Part shown: positions 25,023-33,572 of the stretch, in pieces
Layout: each line of letters starts with the position of its first letter
Numbering within the stretch: the stretch's first letter is position 1
Assembly: GCF_000308475.2 (NCBI RefSeq)
Contig: NZ_BAFT02000099.1
Coordinates: forward strand, 1 to 64,000
DNA: 64,000 bases
Source of the DNA: Nocardia brasiliensis NBRC 14402
GTDB taxonomy: Bacteria; Actinomycetota; Actinomycetes; Mycobacteriales; Mycobacteriaceae
Direction of reading: 5' to 3'
Made by a program: the position numbers and the translations under genes
Notes under the pieces: generated by a model
What the model was told of the DNA's origin: nothing
Seen by the model: the letters and a program-made list of their open reading frames with translations, nothing else
The model's database searches: none

Positions 25023-25987
25023 GCCGCCTCCTCTTTGCCGGTGAAGGACTTGAACAGCAGGCGCAGGGCCAGGGTGGCGACCACGGTGGTCGCGACGACG
25101 GTGATGACGCCCATTGCGGCCGCCTGACCGATATCGAAACCGAGGAACGCGCGCTGATAGATGTAGAACGGCAGGTTGGAGCTGGCGATGCCGGGACCGC
25201 CGGAGGTCATCATGTACACCGCGTCGAAGGTGTTGACCAGGTAGATGGCCCCCAGCACCGCGCCGAGTTCGATGAACCGGCGCAGGTGCGGCAGCGTGAG
25301 CTCGCGGAAGACCGCGAACGAGCTCGCGCCGTCGACCCGGGCGGCCTCCACGATGTCGCGCGGCATGGACTGCAGTCCGGCCAGGATCAGCAGCATCATG
25401 AACGGCGTCCACTGCCACACCAGATCGGCCATCACCGCGGGTAGCGGATAGCGGCTCACCCAGTCGATCTGCCCGGCGCCGAACGGTTTCAGCACCACGT
25501 TCACCAGACCGAACACCGGGTCCAGCATCGTCGTCTTCCAGATCAGCGCGGCCGCAACGGGTGTCACCAGGAACGGGGTGATGAGCAGCGTGCGCACGAT
25601 GCCGCGCCCGAAGAACGCCCGATCCAGCAGCAGCGCCAGCAGCAGCCCGAGCACCACCGAGATGATGACCGTGCCGACGATCATGACCACGGTGTTCAAC
25701 GCCACCTGACGGAACTGACTGTCGCGGAACACTTCCGCGTAATTGTCCAGGCCAGTGAAATGCCGCGAACCGGGACGGACCAGGTTCCACGACTGGGTCG
25801 AGTAGTACAGCGTGAACACGAACGGCAGCTGGGTGACGACGATCATGAAGATCAGCGCGGGCAGCAGCGGTCCGCGCCGCCGCCAGCCCTCGGCCCTGGA
25901 GATCCGGTCGCGGCGGGAGACCAGCGGGGGCGCCGACTCGGGCGCGGGCAGCGCGGAAGCTGCTGGTGCGGTGGTGGTTTCCGACAT
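25019..25987 (-). CDS. Polyol/sugar ABC transporter permease (MalF type)
   Basis: A 322-residue permease with a polar N-terminal arm (about 1-38) and six membrane segments. The EAA loop is at about 225-250 (DIVEAARVDGASSFAVFREL then LPHL). The YYSTQSWNLVRPGS segment after TM1 is typical of MalF-like subunits. ATG 25987 lies three bases after the stop of the binding-protein gene. The longer frame upstream runs through that gene and is not coding. Confidence 0.92.
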   Translation of the reverse strand: MSETTTAPAASALPAPESAPPLVSRRDRISRAEGWRRRGPLLPALIFMIVVTQLPFVFTLYYSTQSWNLVRPGSRHFTGLDNYAEVFRDSQFRQVALNTVVMIVGTVIISVVLGLLLALLLDRAFFGRGIVRTLLITPFLVTPVAAALIWKTTMLDPVFGLVNVVLKPFGAGQIDWVSRYPLPAVMADLVWQWTPFMMLLILAGLQSMPRDIVEAARVDGASSFAVFRELTLPHLRRFIELGAVLGAIYLVNTFDAVYMMTSGGPGIASSNLPFYIYQRAFLGFDIGQAAAMGVITVVATTVVATLALRLLFKSFTGKEEAA

Positions 25988-25989
25988 TG

Positions 25990-27348
25990 TCACTGACTTT
26001 CTCGATACGACCGCCCGACCACGTCGGCGTACTGCTGCGCCTGGTCGAGGGCGGCACGGACGCTGATCCGTCCCGCGACCGCGGCGCTGATCTGCTGGCT
26101 CACCCTGGTGCCCAGATCCTGGAATTCCGGAATGGTCAGGAATTGGATGCCGGTGTAAGGCACCGGTCGCACGCCGGGATGCTCCGGGTCGACACCGGCC
26201 ATCGCCGACAAGGTGAGCGGCCCGTACGCCTTGGACGCCTCGCGATACTCGGGTATCTGGTAGGTCGAAAGACGGCTGCCCGGTGGCACATGCGACCAGC
26301 CGAGCTTCTCGCCCACCATCCGGATGTAGGGCTTGCTGGTCATCCAGGACACGAATTTCCATGCCGCGTCGGGCTTGTCGGTCGTCTTCGGGATGCCGAG
26401 CGACCAGGTGTAGAGCCAACCCGCGTTCGGCTTCTGCATGGTCGGCGCGAGCGCATAGCCGATCTTGCCGACCACTTTGCTCGACGCGGGGTCCTCCAGC
26501 ACCGAGACGGCCGAGGTGGCGTCGTACCACATCGCGGTGTTCCCCTGCGCGAGCTGTGTGGCGCATTCACCGAAACCACTGGTGGCCGCGCCGGGTTCGC
26601 CGTGCGTGCGCACCAGATCGATGTAGAACTCGACGGCCCGCACCACCTCGGGGCTGGTGAGCTGGGCATGCCAGTTCTCGTCGAACCACCGGCCGCCGAA
26701 GGTGTTGATCACCGTGTTGAGCGGGGCCAAAGATTCACCCCAGCCGGGCTTGCCGCGCAGGCAGATGCCGGACCGCCCGGCCGCCGGATCGTCCAGTTTC
26801 GCGGCCGCGGCGGCGACCTGCTCCCAGGTGGGTTCGGACGGGATGCTGAGACCGGCCTGCTCGACCAGATCCTTGCGGTACATCAGGAACGACGACTCGC
26901 CGTAGAACGGCACCGAATACATCGAGCCCCGATACGACAGCGACTTACGCAGCGACGGGATGAAATCTTCCTCGTCGTAGCCCGGCGTATTGCGCGCGTA
27001 GCTGGAAAGGTCGGTCAGCCAACCGTTCTCGGCCCACTGCGGGGTCTCGTAGTTGCTGATCATCACCACGTCGAACTCGGCGCCGCCGGTGGCGACCGAG
27101 GCGGTGATCTTCGCCCGGGCCTCGTTCTCCGACAGCGAGATGAATTTCAGCTTGGTCCCGGGGTTCTCGCGTTCGAACTCCCCGGACAGCGCGATCGCGT
27201 CGCGCATCTGCGAATTCGAGACCATGGCGATGGTGACCGTATCGCCGCCGGCGCCGAACGAGCCGGCGCCCGCACAGCCCGCCGCGGCCAGTACGGCCGA
27301 AATCCCGAGCGCCAGTAAGTTTCTCCGTATCGGGCTGTGCCTTCGCAT
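25990..27348 (-). CDS. Extracellular solute-binding lipoprotein for polyol/sugar
   Basis: A 452-residue family 1 binding protein. The N-terminus is a lipoprotein signal: basic MRRHSPIRR, hydrophobic core, then LAAAGC with lipidated Cys25. The mature part shows the family layout (TVTIAMVSNS, then SGEFERENPGTKLKFISL, FDVVMISNYETPQWAENGWL, MYSVPFYGESSFLMYRKDL). It captures the substrate outside the cell for the two permeases. ATG 27348 shares a base with the stop of the regulator gene (TGATG). A start 42 bases upstream would hide the signal peptide and is rejected. Confidence 0.93.
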   Translation of the reverse strand: MRRHSPIRRNLLALGISAVLAAAGCAGAGSFGAGGDTVTIAMVSNSQMRDAIALSGEFERENPGTKLKFISLSENEARAKITASVATGGAEFDVVMISNYETPQWAENGWLTDLSSYARNTPGYDEEDFIPSLRKSLSYRGSMYSVPFYGESSFLMYRKDLVEQAGLSIPSEPTWEQVAAAAAKLDDPAAGRSGICLRGKPGWGESLAPLNTVINTFGGRWFDENWHAQLTSPEVVRAVEFYIDLVRTHGEPGAATSGFGECATQLAQGNTAMWYDATSAVSVLEDPASSKVVGKIGYALAPTMQKPNAGWLYTWSLGIPKTTDKPDAAWKFVSWMTSKPYIRMVGEKLGWSHVPPGSRLSTYQIPEYREASKAYGPLTLSAMAGVDPEHPGVRPVPYTGIQFLTIPEFQDLGTRVSQQISAAVAGRISVRAALDQAQQYADVVGRSYRESQ

Positions 27349-28337
27349 CAGGCCGCACCCTCCTTCTGCTCCAGCAGCCACCGCGCGCACTCGATATCGG
27401 TGACGAGAATCTTGGCCAGCCCGCCGCGCAGTGCGCCGAGGGTGGCTTCGTGCTTGGCCGCGCCGCCGGCGATCAGCAACGTGGCGGGACAGGCGCGCAC
27501 CGCGTCGAGGGCGACCGAGACCGTCCGCGCGGCAAGCGATCCCACGACATCGCCGCCATCGGCGCGGAAGAATCTGCCGCCGATCTCCCCCACCGCGCCG
27601 AGCCCGCGCAGTTCGTCGAGGATCGCGGTATCGAGGTAACTGCCCTCGAACAGCGTGGTCGCGGTGGACACCGTGCCGACGCCGAACATCATCACCTCGG
27701 CGTGCCGGCCGAGCGCCATCGGCTTGCCGAGCACCGAATCCTGTTCCAGCGCAGTGACAGTCGCCGGGTCGGCGTAGAGCGGGGCGTGCAGCCGGACCGG
27801 GGTGGCCTGCAAGTAGGTCGCGCAGCGGCCGAGGGTGTATTCGACGCCGGTCTGATAGTCGCCCGAGGTCATCGACCCGTCCAGCTGGACGACGAACGTG
27901 CAGCGGGTCGTCTTGGTGTGCAGCTCGTGCGCCACCGCGATCGTCTCTGGGCCCCAGGTGAATCCGAGGGTGTCGCGCGGTTGCAACCGGCGCGTGAGCA
28001 CGGCGACCGCGGCGCGAGCCAGCGGCTGCAGGCCGGACGGCGAACCATCGGGCACGTCACGCAGCACGACCGCCTCGGTCAGACCGAACGCCGTTTCGAG
28101 TTCGCGTTCGAGCTCGGTGTGCACGGTGTCGCGCAGGTCGTCCGGGAGGCTGATCTCGATGCGCACCAACCCCTGGGCGCGCGCCCGGGCGATGAGCCGC
28201 CCCGCGGTCGGTCGCGAAACTCCGAGTTTGGCCGCGATTTCGGCTTGAGTAGCGCCTTCCAAGTGATAAAGCTGCGCGGCGCGAAGCGCGAGCCGGACGT
28301 CATCCGGCATACCCGGCCGGGATGGGACGGTGGCCAC
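27348..28337 (-). CDS. SorC-family sugar-binding transcriptional regulator
   Basis: A 329-residue regulator. The N-terminal helix-turn-helix is at about residues 25-50 (GATQAEIAAKLGVSRPTAGRLI). The effector domain of the SorC/deoxyribonucleoside-regulator type follows, with LGFTWGPETIAVAHEL and the phosphate-loop-like MMFGVGTVSTATTLFEGSYL. These proteins sense phosphorylated sugars or polyols. GTG 28337 is preceded by GAGGAGG. It is the first gene of the transport operon and faces the dehydrogenase gene across 101 bases with a 16-bp palindrome, so it likely controls both directions. Confidence 0.88.
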   Translation of the reverse strand: MATVPSRPGMPDDVRLALRAAQLYHLEGATQAEIAAKLGVSRPTAGRLIARARAQGLVRIEISLPDDLRDTVHTELERELETAFGLTEAVVLRDVPDGSPSGLQPLARAAVAVLTRRLQPRDTLGFTWGPETIAVAHELHTKTTRCTFVVQLDGSMTSGDYQTGVEYTLGRCATYLQATPVRLHAPLYADPATVTALEQDSVLGKPMALGRHAEVMMFGVGTVSTATTLFEGSYLDTAILDELRGLGAVGEIGGRFFRADGGDVVGSLAARTVSVALDAVRACPATLLIAGGAAKHEATLGALRGGLAKILVTDIECARWLLEQKEGAA

Positions 28338-28355
28338 ATGGCCTCCTCAATGAGT

Positions 28356-28371
28356 CTGAGCATATGCTCAG
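28356..28371. promoter_or_regulatory. Palindromic operator, probably for the SorC regulator
   Basis: CTGAGCATATGCTCAG is a perfect 16-bp palindrome in the divergent promoter region. A separate half site, TGCTCA, follows at 28384-28389 in the same orientation as the right arm. SorC-type regulators bind as tetramers to paired sites, so the extra half site may matter. Binding is inferred from position and symmetry. Confidence 0.7.
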
Positions 28372-28438
28372 CATGTGATCTCCTGCTCACAGAGGGTACC
28401 ATCCGATATGTGACGTACACAACAGTGGTGGGGTAGTT

Positions 28439-29926
28439 ATGACTTGGGACACAGGCGTGCCGCTCGATGCCGCGACGCTACGGAACCTCGGCGCGGGGAT
28501 CGCGACACCGGCCTACGATCGGTCGGAGATCACCACCGGCATAGTGCATTTCGGTGTCGGCGGCTTTCACCGCGCACACCAGGCGATGTACCTGGACCGA
28601 TTACTGGAACGCGGCGAGGCGCGCGAATGGGGCATCTGCGGCGTGGGCGTGCTACCCGGCGACCGCCGGATGCGCGACGTATTGACCGCGCAGGACGGGC
28701 TTTACACGCTGTCGGTGCTCGCCCCGGACGGCGGCTGGACCGCCCGGGTGATCGGCTCGATCGTCGAATACCTTTACGCCCCGGACGATCCCGAGGCCGT
28801 GCTGGCGAAACTGGCGGCGCCGAGCACTCGCATCGTCTCGCTCACCGTGACCGAGGGCGGCTATCACATCTCGGCGACCACCGGCGAGTTCGCCGCCGAG
28901 GATCCGGCCATCCAGGCCGACCTCGTCCCGGATGCGGTGCCCGCCACCATCTTCGGGCTGATCACCGAGGGGCTGGCCCGGCGGCGGGCCCGCGGTATCG
29001 CGCCGTTCACCGTGCTGTCGTGCGACAACATCGAGGGCAACGGCGAGGTCGCCCGCAAAACCTTCAGCGCGTTCGCCCGGCTGCGCGACGCCGACCTCGG
29101 CGACTGGGTGGCCGCCGAGGTGCGCTTCCCGAATTCGATGGTCGACCGGATCACCCCGGTGACGCCGCCGGACGCGGCCGCCGAGGTCGAGCGGCGCTTC
29201 GGCGTGCGGGACGGGTGGCCGGTGATCACCGAACCGTTCACCCAGTGGGTGCTGGAGGATTCGTTCACACTGGGCCGGCCGGACTACGGCGCGGTCGGCG
29301 TGCAACTCGTCGACGATGTCGCGCCGTACGAGCTGATGAAGCTGCGCCTGTTGAACGCGAGCCATCAGGCGCTGGCCTACTTCGGCTATCTCAGCGGCTA
29401 CCGGCTCGTGCACGACGCGGCGCTGGATCCGGTGTTCCGCCGATTCCTGTTGCGTTACATGGACGCCGAGGCCACCCCTACCCTGCTGCCGGTGCCCGGC
29501 GTCGATCTGGCCGACTACAAGCAGACGCTGATCGAGCGGTTCGCCAACCCGGCGATCGGCGACACCATCGCCCGGCTCTGCGCGGAATCATCGGACCGCA
29601 TCCCCAAGTGGGTACTGCCGGTGATCCGCCGCCGCCTCGCCGACGGTGGCGAGATCACCTGCGCAGCAGCACTTGTGGCCAGCTGGGCGCGCTACGCGGA
29701 AGGCACCGACGAACAGGGTGAACCGATCGAGATCGTGGATCGGCTGCGCGAGCGCCTCGGCCCGCTGGCCCGCCGCCAGCGCACGGACCGCACCGCATTC
29801 CTCAGCGACCGCGAGGTTTTCGGCGATCTGATCGACGAGCCACGCTTCGTGCGCGAGTACGTCGCGGCGCTGGATTCGCTGTACGCCAAGGGCGCTCGCG
29901 CGACGGTCGCCGAACTCGCGGGCTAG
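28439..29926 (+). CDS. Mannitol dehydrogenase-family polyol dehydrogenase
   Basis: A 495-residue polyol-specific long-chain dehydrogenase. The nucleotide-binding start is IVHFGVGGFHRAHQAMY (about residues 34-50). The catalytic signature Lys-x4-Asn-x2-His is intact as KLRLLNASH (Lys301, Asn306, His309). The family oxidises mannitol, arabitol or sorbitol, or reduces fructuronate-type sugars, with NAD(P). Facing a polyol-type ABC importer, the likely role is oxidation of an imported polyol to a ketose. Which polyol cannot be read from the sequence. No ketose kinase is nearby. Confidence 0.92.
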   Translation: MTWDTGVPLDAATLRNLGAGIATPAYDRSEITTGIVHFGVGGFHRAHQAMYLDRLLERGEAREWGICGVGVLPGDRRMRDVLTAQDGLYTLSVLAPDGGWTARVIGSIVEYLYAPDDPEAVLAKLAAPSTRIVSLTVTEGGYHISATTGEFAAEDPAIQADLVPDAVPATIFGLITEGLARRRARGIAPFTVLSCDNIEGNGEVARKTFSAFARLRDADLGDWVAAEVRFPNSMVDRITPVTPPDAAAEVERRFGVRDGWPVITEPFTQWVLEDSFTLGRPDYGAVGVQLVDDVAPYELMKLRLLNASHQALAYFGYLSGYRLVHDAALDPVFRRFLLRYMDAEATPTLLPVPGVDLADYKQTLIERFANPAIGDTIARLCAESSDRIPKWVLPVIRRRLADGGEITCAAALVASWARYAEGTDEQGEPIEIVDRLRERLGPLARRQRTDRTAFLSDREVFGDLIDEPRFVREYVAALDSLYAKGARATVAELAG

Positions 29927-29939
29927 GCAGCGCCTAGCC
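29921..29939. terminator. Hairpin spanning both convergent stop codons
   Basis: GGCTAGG and CCTAGCC form a perfect 7-bp stem with a five-base loop. The left arm contains the TAG stop of the dehydrogenase and the right arm the TAG stop of the minus-strand secreted-protein gene. Confidence 0.7.
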
Positions 29940-30188
29940 GCAGCCCGGCGTCCCGGCGTTGCTACCGGTCGCGAACGGCAGGCACAGCCCGGAGGACCCG
30001 GTGTTCAGCGCCCGGACGAACTGACCGGCCAGTGCGTGCGGGTCGGTGACCCGATCCGCGCCACTGGCGATCGACGGCGCGTCGGGCGCCTGTGCGGACG
30101 CGGTGCCCTGCCCCAGGGCCACGCCGGCGCCGATCGTGGCACAAACGGCGAACGTGCGAAGGGAGACCGTACTAATCAGTTTCTGCAT
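29934..30188 (-). CDS. Small secreted protein
   Basis: An 84-residue protein with a Sec signal peptide: MQKLISTVSLRTFAVCATIG core and a probable cut after TASAQA (about residue 34). The mature part is only some 50 residues, with two cysteines near the end (GLCLPFATGSNAGTPGCG) that could form a disulfide. I recognise no family. It stands alone, convergent with the dehydrogenase gene. Confidence 0.7.
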   Translation of the reverse strand: MQKLISTVSLRTFAVCATIGAGVALGQGTASAQAPDAPSIASGADRVTDPHALAGQFVRALNTGSSGLCLPFATGSNAGTPGCG

Positions 30189-30287
30189 GGCCTCAAACTA
30201 GTGCGATAACTCGATCGCCCAACGCCCCCAATTGCTGGCCCCCGACTTCTGGTGCCGCCGCCATCGCCAGCACCAGTGCGACCGGAG

Positions 30288-31046
30288 TCAGAGCGGAAGA
30301 ACCCGGGTGACGGCGTGGGTCTCGCCGCCGACGGTGAACCAGATGTCGAGGTCGGTGCCCGTACGCTGCGCGACCAGCGCGACCTGATCACCGGACTTCA
30401 GCGGCTTCGCGTACTCGATCACGGTGCGGTGTGCGCCCGTCTTCAGGTCGTGGTGCTCGGCGAGGATCTCCTCCACGCCGCTCAGGTAGACACTGTTGTT
30501 CACGTGGTCGAGCATGTCGATGTCGGTGATCCGCAGCGGGAAGGGACGCACCTGGATGTCGGCGGCGTCGATGCGGGGCGCGGGCTCGGTGAGCGCCGCC
30601 TTCCAGCGCAGGCGGTGTTCGGTGGTGGCGGCCAGCATGGGCGCCATGAAGCGGTCGCTCATCCGCGCCGGCAGCCCGGATTCGGTGCCGAAATGGATCA
30701 GGAAGGCCTCGGTCTCGACCAGGCCACCGCCGCTGCCGACGATCTGGACCCGCATATTGCACCAGCGGTTGGACAGCCCGGAACACCAGCGGCGCAGCGT
30801 GACCCGCTCCCCGAACAGGATCGGCTTCAGCACGTCGATCACGGTCCGGCGGACCACCCACCCGGGATGGGCGTCGCCGTCGTCCACCGCGTCCAGATGC
30901 TCGAACCCGATGTCCTGCAGGTAGCGGGCGATGGCGTCGAGGCGCAGGTGTTGCTCGCCGTCGGTGTCGGCGAGACGGACCGGCCATCCCGTCTCGAACG
31001 GGGTTCCGGTGGTCGGACCTTCCGGCAGCACGCTGGGAATGACCAT
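30288..31046 (-). CDS. Acyl-[acyl-carrier-protein] thioesterase family protein
   Basis: A 252-residue double-hotdog protein of the plant FatA/FatB-like type. Two hotdog repeats are visible: residues about 15-140 (VRLADTDGEQHLRLDAIARYL then WVVRRTVIDVLKP) and about 160-250 (ITDIDMLDHVNNSVYLSGVEEIL). The second holds the Asp-x-Val-Asn-Asn catalytic-type motif. Such enzymes release fatty acids from acyl-ACP. No neighbour belongs to lipid synthesis, so its chain-length preference and role are open. Confidence 0.85.
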   Translation of the reverse strand: MVIPSVLPEGPTTGTPFETGWPVRLADTDGEQHLRLDAIARYLQDIGFEHLDAVDDGDAHPGWVVRRTVIDVLKPILFGERVTLRRWCSGLSNRWCNMRVQIVGSGGGLVETEAFLIHFGTESGLPARMSDRFMAPMLAATTEHRLRWKAALTEPAPRIDAADIQVRPFPLRITDIDMLDHVNNSVYLSGVEEILAEHHDLKTGAHRTVIEYAKPLKSGDQVALVAQRTGTDLDIWFTVGGETHAVTRVLPL

Positions 31047-31188
31047 GCAGGGATACTGCCAGGTCCGGCCGCCCGCGCGCGCAGCGGCACGGTCAGCGCG
31101 TCGTGCATCTCACATCTGTGCATCGCGGCCGCGGCCGTCACACCGCGGGGTTGACCCTCACACGGTGTCAGCTCGTTGACTCGATGCC

Positions 31189-32070
31189 ATGCACGCTTAC
31201 ATCGGTTCGGTTCCCTACTGCTACAGCAATTCCCTGGCGATGCTGCTCGGCGCGCACGCGCCGTCTCCCGCGGTGATCGAGACGCTGACCGGATCGCCGT
31301 TCGGCGTCCAGCTCGAGGGCGGCACCGTGCCGTTCTTCGATCCGGTCGGCTGGCACCCGGAGATCGGGGTGCGTGCCGCGATCGAGTTGCTCGGTTGGTC
31401 GTGCACCCGCAGCGCGGGCGGGCCGGCCCCGGCCGCGCTCGAGCGGTTGCGGGACGCGACCAGGCGGGGGCCGGTGCTGGCCGGTCCGCTCGATCTCGGG
31501 TTGCTCACCTATCGGCCCGGTGCCGAAGCCGCGCTCGGAGCGGACCACTACGTGGTGGTGCTGGCGGTGGCGGGCGACACGGTATTGCTGCACGATCCGC
31601 AGGGGCATCCGTTCGCGACGCTGCCGACCGAGGAGTTTCTCGAGTCGTGGCGGGGCGAGCGGGTGACCTACAGCGATACGCCCTTCGTGCTGCGCTCGGA
31701 TTTCGTCCGGGAACGGGAGGTGTCCCCGGTCGAAGCGCTGGCATCGTCCATGCCGCAAGCGATCCGGTGGACGGCGGGCGCGTCCGACGCCGCGGCGGCG
31801 ATCGCCGATCTGGTCACGCGGGGACTTCCGGCTGAGATCCGGGGCTTGCTGGCCGAATTCGGTATCCGCGTGGGCAGCCGCCGGCTGATCGACGCCGCGG
31901 TGAGCCTGACGCTGCTCGGCCGCACCGCGGCGGCGGAACTCGCCGCGACGCAGGCCCGCCTGATCGGCAGCCTCCAGTACCCGCTGGTGGCGGGCGACGA
32001 CAGCACGGTCGCCGCCACCCTGCGCGAACTCGCCCCCGGTTACGACCGGCTGGGCGCAGCCCTCGCCTGA
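31189..32070 (+). CDS. C39-like/BtrH N-terminal-like cysteine protein
   Basis: A 293-residue protein whose first 150 residues look like a papain-like C39 fold: nucleophile candidate Cys11 in PYCYSNSLAMLLG, then His120 in ADHYVVVLAVAG and Asp136 in LLHDPQGHPF, in the right order for a Cys-His-Asp triad. The same arrangement occurs in the BtrH family, where it serves as an acyl or aminoacyl transferase in butirosin synthesis, and in C39 peptidases. The C-terminal half is helical. There is no signal peptide or transporter domain, and no peptide or antibiotic genes are adjacent, so its substrate is unknown. Confidence 0.65.
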   Translation: MHAYIGSVPYCYSNSLAMLLGAHAPSPAVIETLTGSPFGVQLEGGTVPFFDPVGWHPEIGVRAAIELLGWSCTRSAGGPAPAALERLRDATRRGPVLAGPLDLGLLTYRPGAEAALGADHYVVVLAVAGDTVLLHDPQGHPFATLPTEEFLESWRGERVTYSDTPFVLRSDFVREREVSPVEALASSMPQAIRWTAGASDAAAAIADLVTRGLPAEIRGLLAEFGIRVGSRRLIDAAVSLTLLGRTAAAELAATQARLIGSLQYPLVAGDDSTVAATLRELAPGYDRLGAALA

Positions 32071-32077
32071 AAACCCA

Positions 32078-32147
32078 CGCACCCCTTCCGCTTTCCCGCA
32101 CCCGCTGTGCCATGCCAGAGCGGGTGCGGGAAGCCAGAAAGGGTGCG
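32078..32147. repeat. 70-bp palindromic element, copy 1
   Basis: Two 28-base arms (32078-32105 and 32120-32147) pair at 24 positions around a 14-base loop. The arms begin CGCACCC and meet at CCCGCACCCGC. A second copy with the same 28-14-28 layout and nearly the same sequence lies at 58617-58686. Here it separates the convergent C39-like gene and der, so it can act as a two-way terminator. Confidence 0.85.
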
Positions 32148-32153
32148 GGTCTG

Positions 32154-33572
32154 CTACTTCTTGCCGCGCTCGCGCTTCTCGCGGACGCGCACCGAGATGC
32201 GCACCGGCGAACCGTCGAAGTTGAACTCCTCACGCAGCCTGCGCTCCAGGAAGCGGCGGTAGCCCGCCTCCAGGAAGCCGGTGGTGAACAGGACGAACGT
32301 CGGCGGACGGGTGGACGCCTGGGTGGCGAACAGGATGCGGGGCAGGCGACCGCCGCGCATCGGCGGCGGCGTCGCCGCGACCACTTCCTTCAACCAGTTG
32401 TTCAGGCGACCGGTGGAAATGCGCTTGTCCCACGACTCGAGCGCGGTCTCCATCTGCGGCACCAGCTTCTGCACCGCGCGACCGGTGTGCGCGGAGATGT
32501 TGACCCGCTGCGCCCACGGCACCCGGACCAGATCCCGGTCGATCTCGCGCTCCAATTGCAGGCGACGGTCCTCGTCGACCAGATCCCACTTGTTGAAGGC
32601 CAGCACGAGCGCACGACCGGAGTCCGCGACCATGCTGATCACCCGCAGGTCCTGCTCGGTCATCGGCTGCGAGGCGTCGATCAGCATGATCGCGACCTCG
32701 GACGCCTCCAGCGCCGCCTTGGTGCGCAGCGACGCGTAGAACTCGGTGCCGCTGGAATGCGAGACCTTGCGGCGCAGACCCGCGGTATCGACGAATTTCC
32801 AGACCTTGCCGCCCAATTCGACCAGCGAGTCGACCGGGTCGACCGTGGTGCCCGCGACATCGTGCACCACCGAACGCTCGTCGCCGGCCAGCTTGTTCAA
32901 CAGGCTGGACTTGCCCACATTCGGCTTACCGACCAGGGCCACCCGGCGCGGACCGACCCCGCCGGTGCCCTCCCGCGGCGTCTCCGGCAGGACGGCGAGC
33001 ACGTCGTCGAGCAGATCGCCGGTGCCGCGGCCGTGCGCCGCACTCACCATGCGCGGCTCGCCGAGACCGAGCGACCACAGCGCGGCGGCCTCGGACTCGA
33101 TGCGCTGATCGTCGACCTTGTTGGCGACCAGGATCACCGGAATCTTGGAGCGGCGCAGCTTCTTCACCGCGGCCTCGTCGGTGGCGGTCGCGCCGACCAC
33201 GGCGTCGACCACCAGCAGGATCGCATCGGCGGTCTGCATCGCCACCTCGGCCTGGCGCGCCACCGACTGCTGCAAACCCTTGGCGTCGGGCTCCCAGCCG
33301 CCGGTGTCCTGCACCAGGAAGCGCCGGCCCGCCCAGTTCGCCTCGTAGGAAATTCGGTCCCGGGTGACGCCGGGGATGTCCTCGACGACCGCCTCGCGGC
33401 GGCCGAGGATCCGGTTCACCAGCGTCGACTTGCCGACATTCGGGCGGCCCACCACCGCGAGCGTGGGCATCGCGAGCAGCTCTTCACCGTCGAACTCGCC
33501 GTCGAGATCGGTGAGCTCCCACTCGGTTTCGTCACTCCAGATGCCGTCGCCGGCCATCACGTCTTCGGTCAC
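32154..33572 (-). CDS. der: GTPase Der (EngA), ribosome assembly
   Basis: A 472-residue double-GTPase. The first G domain has GRPNVGKSTL, DTGGW and NKVD; the second has GKPNVGKSSL, DTAGL and NKWD. A C-terminal KH-like domain ends with VRISVRVREKRERGKK. Der is essential for maturation of the 50S subunit. The N-terminal acidic arm of about 35 residues (DETEWELTDLDGEFDGEE) is typical of actinobacterial forms. The GTG start at 33572 overlaps the cmk stop (GTGA). An ATG at 33557 is also possible. Confidence 0.96.
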   Translation of the reverse strand: MTEDVMAGDGIWSDETEWELTDLDGEFDGEELLAMPTLAVVGRPNVGKSTLVNRILGRREAVVEDIPGVTRDRISYEANWAGRRFLVQDTGGWEPDAKGLQQSVARQAEVAMQTADAILLVVDAVVGATATDEAAVKKLRRSKIPVILVANKVDDQRIESEAAALWSLGLGEPRMVSAAHGRGTGDLLDDVLAVLPETPREGTGGVGPRRVALVGKPNVGKSSLLNKLAGDERSVVHDVAGTTVDPVDSLVELGGKVWKFVDTAGLRRKVSHSSGTEFYASLRTKAALEASEVAIMLIDASQPMTEQDLRVISMVADSGRALVLAFNKWDLVDEDRRLQLEREIDRDLVRVPWAQRVNISAHTGRAVQKLVPQMETALESWDKRISTGRLNNWLKEVVAATPPPMRGGRLPRILFATQASTRPPTFVLFTTGFLEAGYRRFLERRLREEFNFDGSPVRISVRVREKRERGKK

